A DNA stretch of 64,000 bases from contig JAKALM010000002.1 of NCBI GenBank assembly GCA_021824145.1, forward strand, positions 124,001 to 188,000, written 5' to 3'. The number at the start of each line of letters is the position of its first letter. Positions within the stretch are counted from its first letter, which is position 1. The notes beneath the pieces were generated by a model, which was not told where the DNA came from, did no database searches, and worked only from the letters and a program-made list of their open reading frames with translations. Position numbers and translations under genes: made by a program. Source of the stretch: Bacteroidota bacterium (lineage in GTDB: Bacteria > Bacteroidota > Ignavibacteria > Ignavibacteriales > Ignavibacteriaceae). Below are positions 16,959 through 27,277 of the stretch, piece by piece.

Positions 16959-18638
16959 CTATCTAACTCTAATTACTAATAAAGTCATATCATCAGACTG
17001 CATTGCTCCATGTGCAAACATTTGAACTTCTTCTTTAATCTTATTCATAATTTCTTGAGCTGTCAAACCTTCAAGATTTTCTGCTATACTCTCAAGCCGT
17101 TCATCTCCAAAATCATCATCATTCACATTTTTAGCTTCAGTAATACCGTCAGTAAATAAAATAATTATATCATCTTTTTGTAAAACGATTTCTTCCGAAA
17201 GATATGGGGAAATCGTTTTCATAACGCCAAAGATTATTCCACCTTTTTCAAGTTTTTGAATTTTCCCGTTTCTAATTAACAGCGGTGGGTTATGACCAGC
17301 ATTTACATAACGAATTTTTCTTTTTTCATTTTCAAACAGTGCCCAAAAAAAAGTAATAAATTTTCCATCCGAAGTATTTTCTGTTACCAAATCATTAATA
17401 AGTGCAGTTGCTTCGACGATCTCCATTTCTTGTCTGCAAATTGTTTTTAAGAATGCCTGTAAATTTGCCATTAATAGTGCTGCCGGAACGCCTTTGCCGG
17501 AAACATCACCAATCGCAATACAAAAGGAGTTATCATTTAATGAAATTATATCATAATAATCGCCGCCAACTTGCTGTGAAGTAAGATTAAAAACTGCTAT
17601 ATCGAAGTTTGAAAATTCAGGGATTTTTCCTGGCAAAAGATTAGTTTGAATTCCTCTTGCAATCTCAAGCTCTTCTTCCATTTTCTGTTTTTCTAAGGCT
17701 TCCTTAAACAACCTCCTATTTTCAAGTGAAATAATTGCAAGACTTCCAATTGAATAAATGAATTCAATATCAGCTTCGGAATATTTCTGATTGTTAATCC
17801 TTTTACCAAGAATAATTAAACCTTTCACCTGGCTTTGAATTTGCATGGGAACAACGAGTTCAATTCCAATATTAAATAATTCGGGAAATTTATTTTCAAT
17901 ATCAGATTCAATTAAAGGATTATCTAATTTTGACAAATCAGTTGAAGTAAGGCTAGATAATAATTGATCCTCAGAAAATTTTGAATCTATAATTTGCACT
18001 TTGCCATCTAAAAAAGTTACAACAGCAAACTTTGAAACTAGAAATTGTCCAATTACTGAATAAACTAATAATTTCACAACTCGTGAAGATTCTGAAAACA
18101 ACCCGAACTCTTTGCTTAACTCAAAAAGCGAGTTTAACCTTTGCACTCTTGAATCTAAAGTTCTGTTGACAATTTTTATTTCGTTTACTGTTAAAGAGTT
18201 TTGTATTGCTGAGGCAGAAATATTAAGAATTGTTTTTAAGAATTCTATGTCATCTTCAGTAAATGGTAATTTATTTAGCTTTTCGCCAAGACAAACAATT
18301 CCAAGACATTCATCAGATGAGCTAATTTTTTCTACTGCCTGGAACTTATAATCATTAATAAATTTTTGAAGATCAATATTATTTTCAAAATCATTTTGAA
18401 CAGTTAACTGTGGAAAATTTCTTTTTTGTTCTTCCGAAATTCCTTTGGATGATTTTAAAATCAGTTTCCCTTCTTTGCAAATAGCGATCAATCCTTTTGT
18501 CGATAAAAATTTTCCCATGCAAGTTAGGAGAACATTATTTAATATAAAATCGAGATCTAAGCTGCTATTTATTATTCTGCTGAACTCAACTAACGCAGTT
18601 AGATTTCTTTTAACTTTAATGTTTTCAGAATTGTTCAT
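16959..18638 (-). CDS. Cytoplasmic GAF-GAF-SpoIIE phosphatase
   Basis: A 559-residue soluble phosphatase. Two GAF-like sensor domains (about 10-150 and 165-310) are followed by a coiled linker (RRLFKEALEKQKMEEELEIA) and a C-terminal SpoIIE domain (about 340-559). The catalytic aspartates are in QQVGGDYYD, IGDVSGKG, FTDGITEA and SDDMTLLV. It should remove phosphate from RsbV-like STAS proteins when a small molecule or partner acts on the GAF part. Its ATG at 18638 is one base from the stop of the RsbW-like kinase gene, so it belongs to the phosphatase-antagonist-kinase operon. This gives the operon both a membrane input and a cytosolic input. Confidence 0.92.
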   Translation of the reverse strand: MNNSENIKVKRNLTALVEFSRIINSSLDLDFILNNVLLTCMGKFLSTKGLIAICKEGKLILKSSKGISEEQKRNFPQLTVQNDFENNIDLQKFINDYKFQAVEKISSSDECLGIVCLGEKLNKLPFTEDDIEFLKTILNISASAIQNSLTVNEIKIVNRTLDSRVQRLNSLFELSKEFGLFSESSRVVKLLVYSVIGQFLVSKFAVVTFLDGKVQIIDSKFSEDQLLSSLTSTDLSKLDNPLIESDIENKFPELFNIGIELVVPMQIQSQVKGLIILGKRINNQKYSEADIEFIYSIGSLAIISLENRRLFKEALEKQKMEEELEIARGIQTNLLPGKIPEFSNFDIAVFNLTSQQVGGDYYDIISLNDNSFCIAIGDVSGKGVPAALLMANLQAFLKTICRQEMEIVEATALINDLVTENTSDGKFITFFWALFENEKRKIRYVNAGHNPPLLIRNGKIQKLEKGGIIFGVMKTISPYLSEEIVLQKDDIIILFTDGITEAKNVNDDDFGDERLESIAENLEGLTAQEIMNKIKEEVQMFAHGAMQSDDMTLLVIRVR

Positions 18639-18639
18639 T

Positions 18640-19101
18640 CTAATGAGTGGTATTTAAATTCTTTGAAAGCAAAACCTGATTGTATTTCCCTGGAACTGAA
18701 ACATATTTCACTTCATCCATTAATGATTTCATCAAATACATACCTAAGCCGCCAACTCTGTGCTGCCTATAATATTTCTGTAGGTCTGGATCTGGAATGG
18801 TATCTGGATTAAATGGAATTCCATGATCAATAATTACAATTGTAAATTTTTTATTGTTGTATTTCAATTTAATAGTGATCTCACCCTCTGGAAAAGACTT
18901 ATAAGCATGCTTAATAATATTTGTGCAGGCTTCATCTACTGCAAGAATAATATTATCAACAACTTCGGAACTAAAGCCAATTTCTAAAGCAGTAGCGTAT
19001 ACAAAGTCTCTAATTGAAGAGAGATTAGTTGTATTGCTTTTAACTACTAATTCTTTTTCCCGTATTTTTTTATTATCTGTTTTCAAGTTTCTTAGTCTCA
19101 C
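18640..19101 (-). CDS. rsbW: RsbW-like anti-sigma serine kinase
   Basis: A 153-residue GHKL-fold kinase of the RsbW/SpoIIAB group, which binds a sigma factor or other target and phosphorylates a STAS antagonist. The N box is DEACTNIIKHAY (about 56-67), the G1 box DHGIPFNP (about 114-121), and the G2 region GGLGMYLMKS. The start is GTG 19101, lying 29 bases inside the 3' end of the antagonist gene, so translation is coupled. A shorter start is possible since the first 15 residues are not family-like. The sigma factor it might hold is not encoded as a SigB-type gene here, so its target is open. Confidence 0.9.
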   Translation of the reverse strand: MRLRNLKTDNKKIREKELVVKSNTTNLSSIRDFVYATALEIGFSSEVVDNIILAVDEACTNIIKHAYKSFPEGEITIKLKYNNKKFTIVIIDHGIPFNPDTIPDPDLQKYYRQHRVGGLGMYLMKSLMDEVKYVSVPGKYNQVLLSKNLNTTH

Positions 19102-19441
19102 TAAATTTATTTATGGCCTCTTCTTCAGATTTATAAATCTCATATAAAAGAGGAAATCCAAGCAAATCAAAAATGTTAAAGACTTTATCGCTCATAGTGG
19201 TAAGTTTAATATCGCCGCTATTGTCTCTTATCTTTTCAATAAATGCCATAAAAACACCTAAACCAGCGCTGCTGATATAAGACAAATCCTTAAAGTTTAC
19301 CACAATTGAATATTTGCTTTTTTCGATAAGATTTGAAAAAGTATTTTCAAGGATTGGCGCAGTATGAGCATCCAAATAACCTTTTAAATAAACAACATTA
19401 ACATCACCTGCATCTTTAATTGAGGTGCTGAATTCAGCCAT
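19073..19441 (-). CDS. rsbV: RsbV-like STAS anti-sigma antagonist
   Basis: A 122-residue STAS-domain protein, likely substrate of both the neighbouring kinase and phosphatases. The key loop LSYISSAGLGVFMAF places the phosphorylatable Ser at about residue 58. In the unphosphorylated state such proteins bind the RsbW kinase and release its target. The ATG at 19441 is preceded by GGAG at about seven bases, and it overlaps the phosphatase gene upstream by eight bases and the kinase gene downstream by 29 bases. A gene order of phosphatase, antagonist, kinase, phosphatase is classic partner switching. Confidence 0.92.
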   Translation of the reverse strand: MAEFSTSIKDAGDVNVVYLKGYLDAHTAPILENTFSNLIEKSKYSIVVNFKDLSYISSAGLGVFMAFIEKIRDNSGDIKLTTMSDKVFNIFDLLGFPLLYEIYKSEEEAINKFSETKKLENR

Positions 19442-21581
19442 TATCTAACTCCATTCCGTCAAGGCTCGGTACCTCGCCGAGGTTGACATTTATTAATTTT
19501 TTTTGTTTCCACTTTAATATAACTAAAGTAATATCATCATGTTGTGAATTATTTTGTGAAAATAAAGTTACCTCTTTTATAACTTTATTTGAAATTTCAT
19601 CAGCATTAAGGCTGCAATTTTCTATTAGGATTTTCTCAAATTGTTTTTCGCCAAAATCTTCTAAATTTTTATTTTTAGCTTCTGTAATTCCATCAGTATA
19701 TAAAACAATTGTGTCTTCATCTTTTAAATTTATTTCTACTTCTTCTAACGAATTTATAAATTGTTGCCCAAAATTTAATCCTAAACCAATTCCAGATGGC
19801 TTAAGATTTTCAATAATATTATCCCTTATTAAAACAATTGGACAATGCCCTGCTCTAGAAATAAACAGCTTTTCTTTTTTAATATCAATTAATCCATAAG
19901 CTGCACTTACAAAATTTTTTCTATCTAATGTTCTTTCAAGAATTTCATTTGCTTTGATTAAAATTTCTTTAGGCCGTTCAATTGTTTTTGCAAGAGATTC
20001 AAAAATACCTTTGATTTCAGCCATTATAAATGCAGCTGAAATCCCTTTGCCAGAAACGTCGGCAATTATAAAACCAAGTTTGTTTTCGCTAATTTTAAAG
20101 AAATCATAATAATCGCCGCCAACTTCAAAAGCAGGAATAAACACAGAAGAAATATTTATTTTATCAAACTTCGGATTTTCAGCAGGCAGAATTTTCCTTT
20201 GAATCTCCCTTGCTACATCAAGTTCTTTTTCCAGTCTCTCCTTTTCAATTGATTCTTCTAACAATATTGAATTTTCAATTGCAACTGATGCGTAATCAGA
20301 AAAGGTATCAATCGCATTTTTATCTTCATCGTCAAAGGAAATATCGTTTTTCTTTGCGGCAAAAAGATAACCTTTAATCTCGTTATGCGCTTTTAATGGA
20401 GCTGCAGTAAGGAAGAATAATTCTTCACTTAGTTCAAGACGAGTAAAATATTTTTTTAAATTAATAATAAATGAATCATCAGAAATTTTTCCAAGGTTAT
20501 TATCAAAAACAAATTTAGTTAAATTGTTGGCGTCATAATAACCAATGTTTTTGTTTGCTAAAGATTTAAATTCATTACCTTCTTTCCAAGCTATCCAAGC
20601 TGCATTCGCATTACAAACTTTAATAGCAATTTCAGTAACAGTATCAGCTAATTCTTTGAAATCTACTGATTCCATTATCAACTTACTGAAATACTGTAAA
20701 AAATTTACTTCTTGAGCTTTTCTATCAAATGCTTCTGCAGTTGGTAAGTGGAAAAGAGTTGTAAAAAACAAAATACTAAAGTAAATAGCTCCATATGTCA
20801 TCATAACTTTAAAGAAATGACTGAGCGCCGGAGAAAATTCTAACATTACCTGTGAATGATTACTTGAAGAAGAGCCATTTGCTAGGTTAACAACGAATAA
20901 AATGGAAATAATAACTGATAGAATTAAAAGAGAAATTTTTTCTTTTTTAACTAAAAATGCTATCCAAGAAATTCTAATTGAGTTTATGAAAATTAATAAA
21001 ATTGAAATGATGAAGAATGTATCTTTAATATAACTTAAATCGGGAATGTTTTTTAATGTTCCCGAAAAGCTAGCAAGAAAAAAGAAGACAATCATTGTAT
21101 TAAAATAAGTGCTTACATTTTTCTTTTGCCTGTAAAAATACAATTCTTTAAATGCAAGTAATATTATGGCAAGCGAACTTAAAATTTCAAAAGAATAAAT
21201 AAACGAAATTAAATTGTACAAAATACCGGGGTTAGAAATTTGCGCCTCTGCTTGATTGTACCAAAGCCCAAAAATTGCCTTTGAAAATGTAAGAAGAAAA
21301 AACATTATTGCATTTAAAATTCCAACGTTTATAACAAGTGCAAGTGGATCAATAGGTTTGGAATGGATTAAATCCAGCAGGTAAAAGAAAAGAGATAGAA
21401 ATGTAAATGTTAGAAGAGTTTCGTTTATTATTTCAGATACAATTGAATTTTGTGTTGAAATAAAAACGCGGAAAATGAAAAAGAATAAAGCAATTATCCA
21501 AAATAATTGAAATTTAAAATTAGATTTTATCTCTACGCCATTAATTTTTAAGAAATTTAGCTTTATCAATTTAATTTCCAA
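19434..21581 (-). CDS. Membrane GAF-SpoIIE phosphatase (RsbU-like), first gene of the switch operon
   Basis: A 715-residue protein. Seven or eight membrane helices (about 25-275) are followed by a GAF domain (about 290-440), a short coiled linker and a SpoIIE phosphatase (about 470-690). The catalytic motifs are FEVGGDYYDFF, IADVSGKG, YTDGITEA and QHDDITLVIL. It should dephosphorylate the STAS protein encoded next. The start is uncertain: TTG 21581 is the longest, but a second TTG four codons later (21569) has a GGA about seven bases upstream; there is no early ATG. A short C-terminal extension of about 20 residues follows the domain. It leads an operon continuing through 16959 and perhaps to 14307. 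Confidence 0.9.
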   Translation of the reverse strand: MEIKLIKLNFLKINGVEIKSNFKFQLFWIIALFFFIFRVFISTQNSIVSEIINETLLTFTFLSLFFYLLDLIHSKPIDPLALVINVGILNAIMFFLLTFSKAIFGLWYNQAEAQISNPGILYNLISFIYSFEILSSLAIILLAFKELYFYRQKKNVSTYFNTMIVFFFLASFSGTLKNIPDLSYIKDTFFIISILLIFINSIRISWIAFLVKKEKISLLILSVIISILFVVNLANGSSSSNHSQVMLEFSPALSHFFKVMMTYGAIYFSILFFTTLFHLPTAEAFDRKAQEVNFLQYFSKLIMESVDFKELADTVTEIAIKVCNANAAWIAWKEGNEFKSLANKNIGYYDANNLTKFVFDNNLGKISDDSFIINLKKYFTRLELSEELFFLTAAPLKAHNEIKGYLFAAKKNDISFDDEDKNAIDTFSDYASVAIENSILLEESIEKERLEKELDVAREIQRKILPAENPKFDKINISSVFIPAFEVGGDYYDFFKISENKLGFIIADVSGKGISAAFIMAEIKGIFESLAKTIERPKEILIKANEILERTLDRKNFVSAAYGLIDIKKEKLFISRAGHCPIVLIRDNIIENLKPSGIGLGLNFGQQFINSLEEVEINLKDEDTIVLYTDGITEAKNKNLEDFGEKQFEKILIENCSLNADEISNKVIKEVTLFSQNNSQHDDITLVILKWKQKKLINVNLGEVPSLDGMELDNG

Positions 21582-21771
21582 TTAAAAATTTAAATCTGCA
21601 AATAAAATTATTATAACAGATTACAAAATAATAATTTTATGTATTCCTTTGGAGATTAAATTACATCAAAAATCCATTTTTGTAAAGATAAGATGGGATA
21701 GACGGGCAATTTTTAGGATAGAAGATATTTTTTTACTGTTCTATTAAATCAAGATTTTAGAATAAATTGCC

Positions 21772-23331
21772 TTAAATCTCAACAGATTTTTTTGTTGGTT
21801 TGGATGGAACATTTTTCTTCAATTCCTTTTGCATTTGTTCCATTTCTTTTTGAAACATTTCCATTTGTTTTTGAAATTCTTTCATTTGTCTTTGTATATT
21901 TTGCTGACGGTCATAATTTGTCGAATCGTTCATAAAAAATTTGAAGATTGATGCAAGAGAATCTGGATTCATTTTAAAACCAAAATTCTTAAATCTTTTT
22001 TTCAAAATAGAATCCATTTTAGGGTTTCCAAATGTATAAGTTGAATCGAAACCGTAAGCTCTGAAATTAAAACCTTTTGATGAATCACTGTAAAAATATT
22101 TATAATTCTTTCCTGGGTGGGAAGGAAAACGAAATGAAAATGATCTGAGATAATTTGTTAGGCTATCTAAATTAATATTCAATTCGTTCATTTCGGGTAA
22201 ATTAATTTGAGGTATTTCAACTTTAGGAATATGAACTCTGCAAATATTACTGTCAATATAAACTTCAAAATTTTTATCCCAAGAAGAATCCTTCTTTAAC
22301 TTTGCAAAACCTTGGCCAAATTGAATGTTAAAATTTGAAAATTGCTTCCCAAATTCTTGCATATTTTTCTGCATTTCTTTAGACCATCTTTGCATCTCTT
22401 TATTAAATTCTTGCTGATTGAATGAATATTGATCAGAAAATATTGAATCCGGAGTTAAGAAAATATACTTATTAGTTTTTGTCGATTTTATATCGTTTAT
22501 AATTTGAGCAACTTTTTGGGCATTATAAAGTTTTTCATAATTCGGAGGAATTACTTTTTGTAAATTATATCTATCCACATTAGTAGCAAATGAAATTAAA
22601 TCTGCTGCAAGTGCTTTATTATAATTCCAGATATTAGGATTTATTGCAACAGTATTTTTATCATTAACAAGTACTTGAGACTGCAGATCAGAAACATGAG
22701 ACGTCAATATTGAATCTAATTGTTTCTGCTGTTTTACATTTAGGTTCAATCCCTTTATAAAATTCTCTAAGTTGCTGCTATTTGGAGTTAAACCTGCTGT
22801 TTTAATTTCAAAAAATTGATTCCCGTTTTTATCGGAACCAAGCTGTAAATATTGCTTCCTATCATTATTAAGCGGAAGCCGATTATAAAAAGCAAAATTG
22901 AAAATATCTTCATTAGTTAAATCAGCCGCAAACAAAAGTGGTTTTAAATTTTGTTTATAGAAAGCTGTTATGTTAGATTTTTGCTGTTCAACAACTTTAT
23001 CAATTAACAGAGGATTATATTTCAGAACAATCATAAGAATAATGCTAAGTGCAATAATTCCATAAACCGGAGAGTATTTTTTATATTTTTGATACCAAGG
23101 ACTTTTTACTCTTAAATTTGAAGCAAGCCGGGTTTCAAAAAAGGGATTTTCTGGGATTGGCTTAACAGAAGAATAAGTCAATTGTTTTATTTTTTTTAAC
23201 TCTGCAAGTTTTTCTTGTAATTGTTTAGAAAATTTTAATTCTTCTTCTAATTTCTTAATATCTTCTTCAGACAACTCATTATCAATGTATGCTGAAAGCT
23301 GTTCATATTTTTTATTGTACAAACGTTTCAT
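21772..23331 (-). CDS. Membrane anti-sigma factor with large periplasmic domain
   Basis: A 519-residue protein with a single membrane helix (about 88-105). The cytoplasmic N-terminus (YEQLSAYIDNELSEEDIKKLEEEL) has the shape of an anti-sigma domain but lacks the His and two Cys of the zinc-binding ZAS motif. The periplasmic part (about 106-519) is unrecognised. It contains repeated short Phe/Pro/Asp/Ser segments and ends in a Met/Gln/Lys/Glu-rich coiled coil (about 480-510). The gene starts inside the stop of the ECF sigma gene (ATGA overlap), the standard pairing. I infer that it binds the sigma factor and releases it upon envelope stress. It could also be called a hypothetical protein. Confidence 0.75.
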   Translation of the reverse strand: MKRLYNKKYEQLSAYIDNELSEEDIKKLEEELKFSKQLQEKLAELKKIKQLTYSSVKPIPENPFFETRLASNLRVKSPWYQKYKKYSPVYGIIALSIILMIVLKYNPLLIDKVVEQQKSNITAFYKQNLKPLLFAADLTNEDIFNFAFYNRLPLNNDRKQYLQLGSDKNGNQFFEIKTAGLTPNSSNLENFIKGLNLNVKQQKQLDSILTSHVSDLQSQVLVNDKNTVAINPNIWNYNKALAADLISFATNVDRYNLQKVIPPNYEKLYNAQKVAQIINDIKSTKTNKYIFLTPDSIFSDQYSFNQQEFNKEMQRWSKEMQKNMQEFGKQFSNFNIQFGQGFAKLKKDSSWDKNFEVYIDSNICRVHIPKVEIPQINLPEMNELNINLDSLTNYLRSFSFRFPSHPGKNYKYFYSDSSKGFNFRAYGFDSTYTFGNPKMDSILKKRFKNFGFKMNPDSLASIFKFFMNDSTNYDRQQNIQRQMKEFQKQMEMFQKEMEQMQKELKKNVPSKPTKKSVEI

Positions 23332-23924
23332 AACATTAACTCCCGCTCATAAGGTTTTAATAGGTTCCTTAAACCTTCTCGTGCTCTAAATATCCTTGAC
23401 TTTACCGTGCCAATCTCACATTGAATAGACTCAGAAATTTCTTGATAACTTAAGCCTTCAATATCTTTAAGCATAAGTGGAATTCTTAACTTATCTGGTA
23501 ATTTGGAAATAGCTTTATGAACAATTTCTTTTATGTCTGTATCTTCAGAATTAGGATTATATCCTAAATCATTTTCATTATCTTTAATTGGGGTGAAAAT
23601 ATTTCTAATTTTAATTTTTCTTAGATAATCTTTGCATTTATTTACTGTAATTCTATATAACCAAGTTGTAAATTGCGATTCAAAACGAAAACCGCCAAGA
23701 TTTTTATAAACCGTTAGAAACACTTCTTGAGCAATATCATCTACTTGATCATTATTTCCTAAAGTCAGATAAATAATATTTCTTACTTTTTCTTTGTGTC
23801 TTTGTACTAAAGTATTGAAAGTTGATTCATCACCTTCAATAAATCTTTTTATAAGCGAAAAATCGTCATCCAAATTTAATATTTGTGGTAACGGCAAATC
23901 TTCTTTCTCTTTTTTAATTTTCAT
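23328..23924 (-). CDS. ECF-family RNA polymerase sigma factor
   Basis: A 198-residue sigma-70 family factor with only regions 2 and 4. Region 2 includes DDIAQEVFLTVYKNLGGF and FTTWLYRITVNKCKDYLRK (about 65-115). Region 4 includes LPDKLRIPLMLKDIEGLSY and the helix-turn-helix IGTVKSRIFRAREGLRN (about 140-190). It directs RNA polymerase to alternative promoters, probably for envelope functions. The membrane anti-sigma gene overlaps it by four bases. The region just upstream has a GGAAC-N17-CGTC element, the expected ECF promoter, so it probably activates itself. With that promoter, the mRNA would be leaderless or nearly so. Confidence 0.94.
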   Translation of the reverse strand: MKIKKEKEDLPLPQILNLDDDFSLIKRFIEGDESTFNTLVQRHKEKVRNIIYLTLGNNDQVDDIAQEVFLTVYKNLGGFRFESQFTTWLYRITVNKCKDYLRKIKIRNIFTPIKDNENDLGYNPNSEDTDIKEIVHKAISKLPDKLRIPLMLKDIEGLSYQEISESIQCEIGTVKSRIFRAREGLRNLLKPYERELML

Positions 23925-24242
23925 TTTTTTAGACGCAAATATTGAAATGATTGTTCCCTAAAATGAACTAATATTGGTTATAATCAAATTTTTAATTATA
24001 GTCGATTTATTATTATGATAAACGAAACAAAACAAGGATAATAAATATTGTTTGTTAAGTTGCTAAATAGTTATTTTTTTAATTAAAATCATTTTTATAA
24101 TGTGATTAAAAAATTAATTTCAATGTTTAAAGTTATTATAAAATTCTAAATATTTGTTGTGATCTAATTTTTTTTATAATAAAATCTATTGCAAAAATTG
24201 CTACATCTAATTAAATTGATAATAAAATTTTAGGAGTTATTC
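23925..24242. other. Divergent AT-rich control region between ECF sigma and STAS genes
   Basis: These 318 bases are very AT-rich and contain no frame that looks coding. Besides the ECF-type element near the sigma gene, there is an AGGAG ribosome site at 24231-24235 ahead of the STAS gene. I see no clear terminator or operator. Confidence 0.6.
23932..23957 (-). promoter_or_regulatory. Candidate ECF autoregulatory promoter
   Basis: On the minus strand GGAAC (23957-23953) is followed after 17 bases by CGTC (23935-23932), the ECF -35/-10 pattern. The sigma gene ATG is only seven bases after CGTC, so transcription would begin at or next to the start codon. There is no ribosome site in the gap, consistent with a leaderless mRNA. 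Confidence 0.5.
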
Positions 24243-24584
24243 ATGAAGCAAAAATATCACGAGCAGTATAATGCCGTTGTCATCGAACTAAAAGGAAATG
24301 TAATGGGCGGTGATGATACAAAAGAATTTAATGAACTTCTTCACAAAATTTTGGATGAAGGCAAGAAAAATGTTGTTGTAGATTTATCTGAAGTAAAATT
24401 TATGAATAGCTCCGGTTTAGGTATGTTGATTGGCGGGCTAACTACAATGAAAAAAGGAAATGGAACTTTAAAACTTGCCAGAACAACTGAGAAAATTGAG
24501 AGCTTATTACTTATAACAAAATTGAGTACTATCTTCGAATCCTTTGAGACAGTTGAAGAAGCAATAAAAAGCTTTGGTAATTAA
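24243..24584 (+). CDS. Stand-alone STAS anti-sigma antagonist
   Basis: A 113-residue STAS protein of the RsbV/SpoIIAA type. The strand-loop VDLSEVKFMNSSGLGML gives the phosphorylatable Ser at about residue 56. It is transcribed alone, away from the ECF pair, with a clear AGGAG ribosome site and its own terminator. It is a second possible client of the three phosphatases and the RsbW-like kinase encoded at 14.3-21.6 kb. Sequence alone does not tell which kinase it pairs with. Confidence 0.9.
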   Translation: MKQKYHEQYNAVVIELKGNVMGGDDTKEFNELLHKILDEGKKNVVVDLSEVKFMNSSGLGMLIGGLTTMKKGNGTLKLARTTEKIESLLLITKLSTIFESFETVEEAIKSFGN

Positions 24585-24609
24585 TTTTTTTTGATATAAG
24601 TTTTTATTT

Positions 24610-24640
24610 AAAACTCCGGATTTAAATATTCGGAGTTTTT
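24610..24640 (+). terminator. Rho-independent terminator after the STAS gene
   Basis: AAAACTCCG (24610-24618) and CGGAGTTTT (24631-24639) form a perfect 9-bp stem with a 12-base loop, and the T-rich strand continues. It separates the STAS gene from purA. Confidence 0.85.
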
Positions 24641-24692
24641 ATTTTGTTTAACCAATTTTTTTACAATTTATTATCTTTTTAGGAATTATTAA

Positions 24693-25961
<1,269 letters not shown>

Positions 25962-26059
25962 ATTTTATATTTAATCGGTTTATACCTTTTATACGCCATT
26001 AATGTTTCTTAAGTTATACTGCTCAAAAATTCTTATAGCATAATAGAGGAATTCCACTT

Positions 26060-27277
26060 ATGAAAATGTCCGGAGGTCCTGCTTCAATTAATTTCAAAAT
26101 TACATTAATTATTATTGCAGTATTTATTGCTAGTGGAACGCTTTATTACACTCAAAAACTTGTTCAGGAATTACAAACAAAAGAAAGGCAAATTGTTCAG
26201 CTATACGCTAAAGGAATTCAGTATGTAGCCAATACAACAAGCACTGATGTTGATATTACTTTTTTATTTGAAAATATTTTAAAACCAATTGATTTCCCCC
26301 TTATTAACAGTGACCCGAATAATAAAGTTACAATTTTAAATAAGGCAGATATTAAAGATGTACGTAATATTAATTACGATACAACATTATCTAAAGAAAA
26401 ACTTGAAAAGTTCTTTGAGGAAAAAATAAAGGAGATGGATCAAGTTCATAAACCAATTGAAGTTACTTACAAAGATTCTGTCGTACTCCAAAAAATCCAT
26501 TACGGTGATTCTGATTTAATTATACAATTAAAATATTATCCCTATCTGCAAATCTTAATTGCAGCATTATTTATAATAATTGGTTACATAGGTTTTAGTA
26601 ATATTAAAAGAAGCGAGCAAAGCAATATTTGGGTAGGAATGGCAAAAGAAACTGCTCATCAATTTGGAACTCCAATATCGAGTTTAATGGGTTGGGTTGA
26701 AATGTTAAAACTAAGTTACTCAAATCCAGATAAAGTTTTAGACATTACCGAAGAAATAAATAATGATGTAGAAAAACTAAATAAGATAACATATCGTTTT
26801 TCTAAAATTGGCGCCACTCCCGAATTAAAAGTAAAAATTATTTATGATGAAATAAAAAAAGTTGTAGATTATTATCAACGAAGACTTCCGCAAACAGGAA
26901 GAAATATTGAAATTTCAATTGAAGGAGATAAAGAAGTTTGTTCCGAATTAAATTCAGAATTATTTGAGTGGGTGATTGAAAATCTTATTAAAAATGCTTT
27001 GGATGCAATTGAAATAAAAGAAGGAAAAATTAATTTCTTAATAAAGACATTAAAAAGTAATGTTGAAATTGAAGTTACAGATAATGGAAAAGGCATTGAG
27101 ATGAAAAGGAGAAAAGATATTTTTCGTCCTGGATATAGTACTAAGAGACGCGGCTGGGGACTTGGTTTAAGCTTATCAAAAAGAATTGTTGAAACTTATC
27201 ATAATGGAAAAATATTTGTTAAATCTTCTACACAAAATCAAGGCACAACATTCAAAATTATTTTGAAAAAAGTTTAA
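26060..27277 (+). CDS. Orphan membrane sensor histidine kinase
   Basis: A 405-residue kinase. Two membrane helices (about 13-30 and 163-180) frame a periplasmic sensor of about 130 residues without a recognised fold. The cytoplasmic part starts directly with the phospho-acceptor helix [18 protein letters not shown] (His200) and has no HAMP or PAS domain. The ATP-binding domain shows the N box [15 protein letters not shown]1 VTDNGKGI, an F box [12 protein letters not shown] and G2 [11 protein letters not shown]. No response regulator gene adjoins it, so its partner lies elsewhere. The start at 26060 follows GAGGAATT. Its 3' end overlaps the convergent nadA by four bases. Confidence 0.92.
   Translation: MKMSGGPASINFKITLIIIAVFIASGTLYYTQKLVQELQTKERQIVQLYAKGIQYVANTTSTDVDITFLFENILKPIDFPLINSDPNNKVTILNKADIKDVRNINYDTTLSKEKLEKFFEEKIKEMDQVHKPIEVTYKDSVVLQKIHYGDSDLIIQLKYYPYLQILIAALFIIIGYIGFSNIKRSEQSNIWVGMAKETAHQFGTPISSLMGWVEMLKLSYSNPDKVLDITEEINNDVEKLNKITYRFSKIGATPELKVKIIYDEIKKVVDYYQRRLPQTGRNIEISIEGDKEVCSELNSELFEWVIENLIKNALDAIEIKEGKINFLIKTLKSNVEIEVTDNGKGIEMKRRKDIFRPGYSTKRRGWGLGLSLSKRIVETYHNGKIFVKSSTQNQGTTFKIILKKV

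Noticed and set aside
19483-19899. 138-residue plus-strand frame inside the phosphatase gene
   Set aside because: Antisense to the conserved SpoIIE domain and without a ribosome site; a shadow frame.
27274-27277. Four-base convergent overlap suggesting a frameshift or mis-assembly
   Set aside because: Both proteins end with normal family C-termini; compact convergent overlaps also occur at 40168-40171.
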